Origin: Oreocharis arfaki
Lineage: Eukaryota > Chordata > Aves > Passeriformes > Paramythiidae
Assembly: GCA_013398015.1 (NCBI GenBank)
Contig: VZRR01005726.1
Location: 296,738 to 360,737 of the forward strand
Direction of reading: 5' to 3'
Length of the DNA stretch: 64,000 nt
Under the pieces are notes generated by a model. It was not told the DNA's origin. It searched no databases and was given only the letters and a program-made list of their open reading frames with translations. The translations under genes and the position numbers were made by a program. Positions 11,601-23,600 of this stretch are shown here, in pieces. Each line of letters begins with the position of its first letter. The first letter of the stretch is position 1.

Positions 11601-14600
11601 TTACTGTGATTTGGGATCTCTTTCTTTTTACAAACCATTTCTTTCATCACCTTGAGTTGCTCCAGGACCATTTTCTTCATCACTGTGCCCCCTATAAAAC
11701 TGTTCCTTGGGTTTTGAGCTCTCTGAATAAGAATCTAGACAAATGAGAAAGAGTGTGAAATCAGATTAAACTCTCCTGAAGTGCTGAGACTGCACCATGA
11801 GAAAAAGAGCAGGCTCCAGTAATACCATCCAACTCCAACAGATTCTTTGGCAGTCAGTATTACTTCCTCAAGGCTTACAGTAGAATAACCAAGAATCCCT
11901 CAGGGACCCCATAACACCTCTCACAGATCATGAGGGAGGCAAGCCACAAAGGGAGGAAAGCAATCTGCAGGAGGAAACCTCCAGGGACGTGGTTGCTGTG
12001 AGGGAGATGCAAATTATTCCTTTATTTGTCCCTGCTTTAAATAATTGCAGCAAAAGGTTTTTGTTTGTTTGTTTGATGTATACTGATCTGTGGTCTATGG
12101 CTGCAGTGAGGACTGCAAAAACCAAATTGTCCCTAGGAGAGGAATTGACAGAGTCCACTGGACAGGAAACTCCTTTCCGCAAATCCAGGAATTTTTAATT
12201 TCCCCGTAGATTTGGGAGCTGCAAAGTATCAGATTGGGATCAGAAAGGAGGAGCTTTCCCTTGAGAAGAGCAAGACACACCCACAGACCTGAGAGGAAAG
12301 TCACGCCCTGCTTTTCCCTCATCAGGTTATAATCAATCTCTTCATAGACAGCCTCGGAGAAGGGGTCGTAAGATAGTCTGGAGCCTGAAAGTAAAAGGTA
12401 ACGATCACTTACACAATCTCTGCTCATACTCAGGCTGGGGTCATGAAAAGGAGAAGTGCCTTAAAGGGGTCTACATGGCCTGGTTGGTATCTAGAAAGGC
12501 ACCAAGAGGTGCTGACTGAGGATAAGCACCTCTGGGCTCTTTCACTGCCAGAAAGTAGTGAAAAATCTTAGTGTGGCAACAGACACTGTTCATCTCAGTC
12601 ACCCATCCCACCCCACCTCCCCAGCCAGCTAAACATTTGAGTCCATGTAAAGGAGGCATTTAATCCCAGTCCTGAGAGACCCACCTCTCTGCTGTGCCCT
12701 GGCACGTCGGAGCTGCCCAGCAAGAATGGCAAGGACCAGGCAGAGAAGGGTGCCCAGGATAATGCAGACGATGACAGGTGCTGAAAGTCTGGTACTGCCT
12801 GTGGCAGGGCGGCGGGGACGATCTGAAGGGAAATGAAGAGGAAACAGATAGAGAATCAGGTATCCCAAAGGGCTGCTCCTCTGCAGCTCCTTGCTGTACC
12901 CATGCTGGCAGGGTGAGGCAGGGAACCTGCTGCTCTGTTATGGGTTCTGCTCAAGCAGGTAAAATTCAGCAGCTGGAGGTGGTGCCACTCAGTTTTCCTT
13001 TATGAAAGGCTGTGGGAAGTGCTTTCTGACGGGCTGAAATAAACTGCTGCTTTGTCTGCTAAGTGTCAAGGACGTTAAACTGTCATTTGATGGGAGAAAG
13101 AAAGGAGGGAGAAGGAATTTACCTGCTCTCGTGGGTGATGCTGTTGTTTCTGTCACACCTGCAAGAGGAAGGTGAGTCCAGATTAAGGAAGAGGCAAGTT
13201 TGAAAAACAGGGAGAACATAATATAATTTGTGAGGTTTTTTGCAGTCAAAATTATGAGAGGGCTAGTCACTGGGAAGTACAGCTGGCATAATGTTCCCTT
13301 ATCTGCCTCCTTCCCGGACCTGAGTAATAAAGGACCAGTCACTAACCAGAGCAATTCACAGCAGCATCTTCCTTATGGTCACAGTTTTCTCCAAACAAAG
13401 ACTTGGCAGGACAGTCCCAAAGAGACAGCTCTGTTCCTTTACAATGCACCTTCTCCAACCAGATGGGACCAGTCCCTTCCCCAAAGGCAGCTTCACTGAG
13501 AGCAGACACAGCAGATCCACAGCCCAGCTGCCTGCATACAACGTTGGCATCTGCCATGTCCCAGGCATCATCACAGATTGTTCCCCAGGAACCCTGGTGC
13601 CAAATCTCCACTCTGCCTGAACATTCATTCTCTCCTCCCACGACTCGTAACTTCTCCCTGTCTGCAAAACACAGAAACCTTCTGTTTTACTGAAACAGCA
13701 GGAAGGTCCACCGGGACCAATAAGGAAAAACAAAGAGGTGGAGGTACCTGAGCAACTCGTCGAGTTTGGACACTCAGCAAACGCAGCTGGAGATGTTACC
13801 TCTTTTCTTCCTGCAGAATTTAAATAATTAAGTAAATAATTTAAATATTCTCTGAAAAATAATCAAGGAAGTATAAAATACCTGATAATTAACCATCAAG
13901 TTTAATATTTCCTGAAATATATTTATGGCCTGTTTAGTTGTTGGTGGATAGCTGTTTGGCTGTTGCTGTGAGTAATAATCTTCCTGATGGTTACGCTGTC
14001 CTTCTTCTCATGAGGCAGCTGCAATCCCTTTCAGGATATCGGAATGTCATCTAGATTTAATTTGTATTATGGTGAATATATATGAATACAGATATTGATG
14101 CCCATAGGTGTGAAATACTGTCATAAGAGCAGGCATTAGATTTGGATCTTTAGAACCAAACTGATTCGTACACTTGTCCATGGCTGTGTGTATACACTGA
14201 TATGCCTCCTTACAAGTAGAAACATGGACTTGCCTCTAGGCTTTTTGGGAAGTCTCATCCCAACTCAAATCTCACAGACTGACTGTGTATCATAGATTTT
14301 TGCATTAAAACATATGCAGTGGCACCATCCTGTTAGGGAATTCCTTAGGATTTCACTGGGTAACAGCACTCTGTGACAATCTTGCCATTTTAATTCACTC
14401 ATTTAAGCCAAGGGCATAGACAAAGAAAAATGTTGCTGCTATTAAATATATACCAGATAACAAGTGAACGTAAGGTAGTTACTGCAACGTCCATATGTGC
14501 ATGCATAGGTTAATATGTATGTCTGGCCATATACCAATGCATTTCTGATTACCAGTGCAAGTAATATGGGTCTCTTCTGCTCGGTTATCGCACGACTGAG

Positions 14601-17600
14601 GATCCCAGGGGTCTGACTGGCACTGCCAGAGCGAGCTGTGCTGCTCAGTGCACTCGACGTGGTCCAGCCACGTGGGCCCAGACCCTCTGCCGTATTTGAA
14701 GTCGGTTGCTATTCCTCCTCCATCTCCACAGCCCAGGTGTTTGCACACAGTTACTGCGGTGAGCTGGGACATGCGATTGGAACAAACGCTCCCCCATGTC
14801 CCGTTGTAGAAAACTTCTACACGCCCAGCACAGTCATTGCCATTCGCCAGCCTCAGAGCCAGGAAATCTGGAAGTGAAGACATAAAAATGGAATTAGTGC
14901 CACGAACTTCTTGTGATATGTTTCTTTCCTGCCTGTGTAATAACACTTTTTTTACAGTGCTAACTTCCTGTATTGGTTCTACTTGTATTGTGGAGCATGG
15001 ATGCTCCAGAACCTGCAGTCCTTTCAGGGTTTGTACTGGCTCCAACATGGGCCCTAACAGGCTGCACTCCCTTCAGGGGTCATCAGTGTTTTTTTCCACT
15101 TCTCTTCCATTTCTCCTCTCTCTTGCTGCTGCCATTCTGTCTCAAATATGTGTGAGCACAGCCGCCATAAACTACTTGGATTGTCTGATGCTTTGGTGCC
15201 CAGTGGGTTGTTTCCATTGGTTTCAGAGGCAGCTGTAACTGACTCTAGTGAGCACACAGCCCCTTGCTGTGGAAATCTTTACAAACCTCTTCAGTTTAGC
15301 CCTCAAATATCCCACCACACACTTCTCTGTCTGTGTGTGTGTGTGTGTTAATGCATCATATGGGCTTCTGTAGACCATTTGCATCTTGGTAGGACCAAGA
15401 GGATGTGCTGACCAACTATGCCTGAAGTAATCAAGACAGGAAGAGGCTGTCCAAGTGAGTTTCCACTATTCTCTGCTTCCCTTTCAGGCAACTCTCCTGT
15501 TTGAACCCACAGGCTCAGAAGAGAGTTTTCCAAACACACCTGAGCACAGGACTCCGGCATCCTCTTTGTGTTGGCAGTTGTGCTGGCCCCACGCCCTAGA
15601 GGGACATGCCCAGAGAGCAGATTCAGCCCCAGTGCAATTCACATCATCCAGCCAGATCTGCCCTGACCCTTCGCCATAATGAGCAGAGACAGATGCCTCG
15701 ATGGCGTGTCCACATCCAACCTGTTTGCAAACAACATTGGCATCTGATAGATCCCAGTTATCATCGCAGATGGTGCCCCAGATGCCATGATGATAAATCT
15801 CTACTCTCCCAGCACAGCGGTTTGTTCCATTCACCAGCCTCATCTGCCTGCTGCCTGTAGGAAGAAAATACAGCTGCCAATGTGCAACACAACTATAATG
15901 CACAGGCCAACATAATGGCAAGGTTTTTAAAGCACTTTAAAGACATCATGTTCTCGTTATATCCCAATTCTTCTGCTATGGTTGCTTGGGTAGAAGTCCC
16001 GTGAGGCTAAAACTGCGTAAGGGGAAAGGCCTACTCCTGCATCAGGTGCTTGAATAATTCCTGTGAGATGTTGTGAACAAGGAGTGTCTAATCATATCAG
16101 ATATATGCAGAGGTCACCTTATCTTAGAAAGCCAGACAACCTGTTTTCTATCTATATTCACTTAGTTAGAGACAGAGACTGTTCCTGTTGCAGTTGTAAT
16201 ATTCTGTAGAAAAGATGCCGATATCTATTAATATAGAAATGTCACAAAATAAAAGCTATTTAATTCTCAAGAGGCACTAAGAATGCTTGGCAATCATAAC
16301 CAAATTAGTGTTCTTATGGCTTCTGTGTTCTAATAGTTCTTTTTGATTCTGGAAGATAATTCTGTAAGAAATCCAGATGAAGAAAGCATTATGTAAATTA
16401 CACTTGCTTCCTCAACTATCATCAAGCTCAGACTCATGCTGACTTAAAATCTGGTGACACCACAAGGTTGGCTGGAAAAACTCTAGGAAACTTTCTGTAC
16501 CTTTCACACGGTGACTCACCCGAACAAATCACACCAACGTCCTCAGAAACTCCTGTTGGCACTGTCTGATAATGGGAGGTGTTGCAGAGCATCAGCTGAG
16601 TCTCGTTTCCAGTACACTGGACACTCCTTAGGTCAACAAGACCCATCCCTCGCTCAGACATTGGAAGGTAATAGGCTTTCTCAGCAGTTCCACACTGGAG
16701 CTGTCTGCACACCACATGAGCGTCCTTAATGTCCCAGTCATCATCCAGGACTCTGCTCCACACGCCATAGAGGGAGATCTCAACTCGCCCATCACAGCGG
16801 CTCTCGCCCCCTGAGAGTCTGAGTGACTCAGCAAGACCTGGGCTCAAGAGAGTTGGGAAATACATTGAGTAACATCTACTGCTCTCACTGCAGTAGGAGT
16901 AACTTGCAGGAGAGCTATGGAAGACAAATTGACAAATTTCTGTGCTTCCAAGGTATTAATTCTCACCACTGATGAAGGAGACTGCCCCTGTTAAGGCTTT
17001 GTTTGCTTTCATGCACACAAGGGCTTGCAATGGGAAGCAAGAAAGGCTTCCCCAGCTCAGAGACTAGATCCTGTCAGCGAGATCACCAGCACTGCTTTGG
17101 TCTGAAGTTGCACCAACCATAAAAGGCCACTCCTGACTTACCTGAGCAAGTGACAGCGGCTGCTTCTTTGGCTGAACAAGCTGGATTGCCCAAAGTCACT
17201 TGAGCACAATCCCACAGGCAGGACTCTGTGCCTTTGCAGTGAAAAGCATCTCTCCATATAGGCCCATTCCCATCCACAAAACCGTCTTCCATCTGGATTG
17301 ACGTTGCATAGCCGCAGTTCAGCTGATGGCAGAGAACACTGGCAGCTTGCAAATTCCAGTGGGAGCGGCAGAGTCTTCCCCACGTGTCTCCATGGCGGAT
17401 CTCCACTATGCCAGAACACCAGGTGCCGTTCACCAACCTACCCCCTGGACACCCTGAATGTAAGAGAAAGGGGGTACTGGAGTGTTACATTTGTAACTGC
17501 TCATGGGCATGAGCTGGAAGTGACTGGGAGAAGGGAATGAGTTTTCCTTATCATTCAGTAGTAAAAATGACTTAATTGGGCCATACTCATAACTAGATTT

Positions 17601-20600
17601 CAGTTCAGCCTGTTTTACTGAGAAGAATGACTGGAAATCAGGATCAGGTCCCATTTGCAATTTTTAAAATCAGGGCACTAGATTTTGGGGCTTTGGGTCA
17701 ACCAATAGACCTTAATTGTTCAGACCAGTATCATTTAGGGCCTACAGTTCTGCGTCCTTCAACTGCTGGTCCAAGTCCTCACATAAACCTGGACCAGGAA
17801 TTCAGTCCTTGCCTCAAGTACCTGACAGGTGTAACTGTCTCCAGTCTTGTCTCATGCTATGCCTGGCTGTTCTCTCCAGCTGGACCCTACATCTCATTGA
17901 TTGCTTTGACTTGTCTGGGTCTGCCACAGACCTTATTACCAGTAACTTTCTCTGTGCAGATGCTTTGGATTGTGCCTTGGTGGCAAGCACTCTGCCTCTG
18001 TGCCCTCATCCTGAGCTATGGAGCAGCCCTGCTCTCGCTGCTACCTGACACTAGGAGCATTTCAGAGAGAGCAGCCTTGTGGTACCGGTGAAGCACAGCC
18101 TTGACTCCCATTGCAGCAGACGAAAGATGGAGCCTGACTCCACATACACCCTCTGAATTTTGAGTCCATATTTTTCCTCAAGGAAAGAGCTTTTCAATTC
18201 TGTTCTTAGACTTTTCCACTGCTCACCTGAACATACCACATGAGCCTCTTTTCCAGCAGGGCATTCATTATGACCTAGAGCATGCACGGGGCAGTGTCTC
18301 AGGCGTGAGCCATTCTTCTTGCAGCTGAATGTGCCGTTCCAGACAGACCCATTTCTTTCCCCAAAGGACTGTCCACTTGGTATCAGTAATGCAACTCCAC
18401 AGTCTAGCTGCTGGCAGAGGATATTGGCAGCTGGTAGATCCCACAGGTAGTCACACAGGGTTCCCCATGTGCCCCCGTGAAGAAGCTCCACTCTCCCTGA
18501 ACATGCGGTACTGCCATTTGCCAGCCTGTACCCACCGTAGCCTGCAGAAAGAATAAAGCAGCTTAGCAGTTACTTCTGGATTTTTGTGCTACTGCACTGA
18601 AAGCTATAAGAGAGGTCTAGCTGCAATGGACTTATTTATGTGTCAGGTTACTGGAAAGCAGGCTAGAATAGGATGCTGATAAGGCAGCTCCAAAAAAACC
18701 TCTATACTGTCCGTGATGTAGCCTGCACTGTATGACTAAAAGTCTTTTGGCTCTTTAAGTTCGGTGTCTCCTCCTTGCTCTGCTCTCTCCTCCCCTCACA
18801 ATACTGCTTCTACCTTACAACATCTTCTCTTGCAGAGGCAGTTTCAGCACTGCCTTGCCCATGATAAACTCAGAGTAGGAGCAACTGGTATCACTCTCTC
18901 TCCCAGCAGTTGGTCGTGTCACATTTGCTGGTAAGCAGAAAATGCACTGTCCAATTCTCAGCTTTCATCCATGCCCCAGAGCAAGGCTCTGAACACCACA
19001 GGCCATATCCATCAGCATATTCGTAATAAATTAAGGGCAGCCTGGGTGGCACTATGTTGTCCTACTGCCAGCCCCAGGCAGTCTCTCTGTCTTCTCACAC
19101 TGTTACTTTCTTCCCTTACCTTGTTCTTGCATTGTACCCCTAATGAGACCAGGATTTCAGCTCTGAGCTAAGACGCTTGCAAGACAGAGCTGGGAGCCAA
19201 GGCCTGTTAGGGGCCTTAACTGAGCTATTTGGCTGCCACAGCTCCCCAGCCACTGGGGCAGGTCACTGTGGCCAGGGGCACAGCGTCCAAGGTGATCTTG
19301 AGATAGACTGGAGTCCTTTGACTGGGAAATGGACATGAAATGCAATCATTTTCCAGGCTTATTTTGTGAGAAGGTTGCCAGCAGCTCTGCCCCAGGTTTA
19401 GTTTACCCTTTAGAACTGCGGCATGAGAAAAAAAGTTGTGTTTGTTAGGTCTAATCTTCACTTTTGCAGTGGGCTGCAAGAGAGAGCCATATTCAGAGCC
19501 CCCAGCAGCCATGACTGTGTGGAGTTCTTAAGTAATGTTACCTGCCAGTCACAATGAAAGTCATCTAGGCTTCTGGCAACCTTTTTCTTTTTCTTTTTTT
19601 TAATAACTTCCAGTTGTAACTTGTGCCTCCTTCTACCTTTTGGAGATATGGTACCTCTCCCAGTTTTATAATTAACTGAAGTGCCAGGGATTAACATACA
19701 CACTGGCACCACAGGAAACAAATTAATGTCTTGATATTCCTGCTTGTCTGCTCTGGCCATTTTTCCTTTTATTTGTAAGAGAAAGACATGTAAAGCATTC
19801 TTAGCACTGTTGACTGCATATCTCTAACTGCATAAAAGAAATGAAAACCCTTTTGTGGTCTGCCTCTGGTGCAGTAGTGAAGTGGTTAGAACAGCCCATG
19901 TTAGATGCAGTCTCTCAGTAGAGTGACTGAGTGAGTGGGGCTGCTCTCTCATTTCCTGGTCCGCCTTGAATGCCTCAAGGCGTGGTAGGGGAAGAATCTA
20001 AGGATCTTGAAGACCACAGAAATCTGCAAAGGCTCTGAACTGTGGGTTAACAGGAAGAAGGCATATAGTACATGGGTTAATTATGTCCATTAGCCCGAAG
20101 TCTCACCTGAACACACAAAAGTGGCATCATGAGAGCACGTGTTAGTGTGGTGTATGTTCCTGGGACAGTCCGCAAGGTGGGTCTCATTCCCTACGCAGTG
20201 AAACTCTTCTTGCCAGATCAGTTCCTGTCTGTCGCCAAAGTGAGCTCCTCTCAAGGCATCCACAGCCTGGCCACACTCTAACTCGTTACATACAACAGAA
20301 GCAGTTTTGAAATCAATGTGTGAAAAACAGACAGTTGCCCAAGTTTCTTCTTGCTTTACTTTCAAATGTCCTGAGCAGGCAGTGTCCCCTCCAGTTAGAC
20401 GCAGATCAGAGAAGCCTGGAAAAAAACCAAAAACCAAGAAATCCGTCATCAAGGGTTGGTTGTACGAGATTGCTTATTTCTCAGTATGTGAAAATACTAA
20501 ATCCTTGGGAAAGGAGGGAAGATTTGAACATCTTCCAATGACTGAGAAGTAGCAATCCCCAAGCAGATAAATAGACAAATAGTCATTTATTAGTGTGTGT

Positions 20601-23600
20601 CCTTGAGACTTCATTATTTCAATGAATAGGAAGCTGAAGCACCCCAGGAAGAGGAAACAGGAAATGTTCCACCTAATTTCAGAAAAGGCTAAAAAGACAG
20701 TCTGGAGATCTACAAGCTGACCAGCCTTACTTTGGTACTTGGAAAAAATACGGAGTGAGTCTTCCAGGAACACATTTGTGGGCACAAGGAGATGAATGGG
20801 AAGAGTCAGCATGATTTTATCATGTGTATCATGCCTGGGGGACTGTATTGCCTTCTCTGATAAAAATGGATTTATGGATGAGGGGACAGAAGCACATGTC
20901 ATTTACCTCACATTTAGCACTGCCATTAACACTGTCTTGCACAATATTCTTATGTCCAAAAACTAGGATGTTACAGTCTGGGTGGAAGGACAGCATGGTT
21001 AAGCTGATTGACCAGCCCAATGGTCAGGCTCAGCCATTAGTAAGTTGCACTCTACCTGAAGACAGTCAGCAAGTGGAATATCACTTTTTGGATCTTTCCA
21101 GGGGCCTGTTCTCTTAAGCGTCTTCTCTTCATGGATGAGGTGATGGAGTACATGCTTATGATTTTGGGGGGGGGTGGGGAGATAACCACAAGGGTAGAGC
21201 TACCATTCAGTGAGATCTAGACAGGCTAGACTAATGGGCTGAGAGGAACCGTGCAAAAATCAAAAAAGGACAAATGTAAAGTCCTGAAGCTGGGAATGAA
21301 AAACCTCTTCCAATGGTTCTTTATCCAAAGAGTAAAATCTTGCATAGGGGGCAGCCAAACAGATATTGGACTTTTTTTGCCTTTGCAGGCTGTCCTGTCT
21401 TAGCTAACCTGAAGATCTTGAGAAGGGCAGGTGTATGATATAACACTGCATTTTCTTGCTTCTCTACCTGCAACTGCTTTTTTAGCCCCTGTTCCTGGTC
21501 ATAGACAAGTTCAGTCCTGCTCTCCTGTTGCCTGGGAGAGCTGTAGTAGAAACAAATAGTGCTTTTTTTTTCCCATTCTGTCACTTAATATGCCCATTCT
21601 ATGTCATTCTGTGCCCAGGCAAATTAGACTTGCACTTGCAGTCAGCAGAAGACTCAATGCTGAAGCAACTTGCTTTGGATGAGTAGAGGGAGTACTTGGC
21701 TTTATCCAACTGGGACAAAGTTTGATCCCAGGCCCGTATCTCTTTTCTATTATACAAGGTTGGATCACTTCTTACCTGAGCAGATCACTCCAATATCAAA
21801 GTAATGAGGGCAGGTAAAAGCACCCCATCCTGTATGTGTGCAGTTCCAGAGAGCAGTTTCATCACCACGGCAATCAACTCGGTACAACCACGTTGGTCCA
21901 GTTCCTTCTCCAAAAGGAGCTCGATTAAGGGCCTTAACAGCAGATCCACATTGTAGTTGCTTACAAACAACCTCAGCATCTTTTATGGTCCAGTCACCAT
22001 CACACACAGTTCCCCACTGCTCCTCATGTTTTACTTCCACTCTGCCAGAGCAGGGGACAGTTCCGTTTGACAGCCTCAATTCATCAGCACCTTCAGACAG
22101 AGCAAGGTTATAGAAAGGACAGAACCTAATCATGATTATCTCTTGCAGATGTTAATGAGATTTTTATTGCTCTTAATTTACTCTTACGTCAGACTTATTT
22201 GGTTCAGCTTTCTAAATAGTACAACTTAAATGGGTTTTTTTTTCCAAGGAGTTATGTCTGTATTTACAAGTTTGAGCTAACTGCACTGCTAAAATGTAAG
22301 ATATTTCTAATGACAGGCAAGCTTTCTCTTACTGGGGCTGGGAAATGCCAAGTAATGTCCCTGCTTCGTGATTCACAAAGCTTGCCACAATAGACACTGG
22401 CAACTGGGGTGGGTGAGGGGACTGCATGTCAGTGTGTGATTGCTACGGTCGATCAAGCTTCATTATCCTGTGAGTTAATTGGTCTGGAAGCCAAGTCTGT
22501 GTGTGTGTCTTTGGGAGAGGGGTAACTGGAGGAGTTGGCTACCAGAGGGACCAGAGGGGCCAGGCCAGCTACTGGAGAAGTGGTAAGGTCAGGGGGTCAG
22601 CTCAAAGACCCAGCTCAAAGTTGGCTTTCTGGGCTGCAAGGGCACATTGCTGGCTCATGTCCAATTTGTCCCCACCAGTATCCCCAAGTCCTTCTCCATG
22701 GGGCTGCTCTCAAGCCATGCATCCTCTAGTACAGCACCTTGCACTTGGCCTTGTTGAACTTCATGGAGTGAGGCTCATCTTTCAAGCCTGTCAAGAGTCC
22801 TCTGGATAGCATCCGCTCCCTCAATGGCTGCAGGACTCAGCTCAGTGTCCTCTGGAAACTTGCCAAGGGTGAACTCAATGTCAGCACACCAATGTCAGTA
22901 ACAAGGATTTTGAACAGTTCCCATCCCCTGAGGGACACCACTTGTCACTGATCTCCATTTGGACATCGAGCCATTGACTGCAACTCTTCAGATGCATCCA
23001 TCCAGCCAATTTCTTACCCTTTGCATGGTCCATCCATCAAACCCACATATGTCTAATTCAATGACACGACTGTTGTGTGGGACCATGTCTAAGGCCTTAC
23101 AGAAGTTAAGATAGATCATTATAAGGCCACTGGTGCTGTTTGTTTGTGTCACATATGTCCCCATGTCCCATGTTTCCGTCTCTGTGGGCAGCCATGTACA
23201 GCCATGGTGTGTGTGGGTACGTGTTTGTATACGAATATTACATATGTGTGACTGTTTGGACTAAAAGGTAGCCTCACTACCAGCTGGAGTCAAATTCACT
23301 GGTGTTTAGAGCATGAAAAAGGATACCCATGAAACAGGTGGAAAATCAAATGGTAGAAAACCACACGCAGGACCGCTGTATTCCCAGGTTAAGGACAAAC
23401 TACAAGATAAACGTGCAAAGGAAACAGGAAGAAGTTGGCCACTGAATCTGAGTTTTGTCTTCAGTTTCATCAGATTTGCATTTCAGCATGTTATGGAAGA
23501 GATAAATCCCTGAAGAGGGCTGGCAACTTTTTTTTGGGCCTGGAGGATTACTCAGATTGACCACATGGCTAAAGGAGGTTTACAGGACAGTCACGTAAGA

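Noticed and set aside
13621..13733. Extension of the SRCR8 open frame upstream of the acceptor
   Set aside because: The clean ttgcag acceptor at 13662-13663 with phase 1 matches all other SRCR exons; sequence beyond it is intronic.
17627..18091. 154-codon plus-strand frame between SRCR3 and SRCR4
   Set aside because: Antisense within the receptor gene; Leu/Ser/Cys-rich repeat-like text; no homology recognised.
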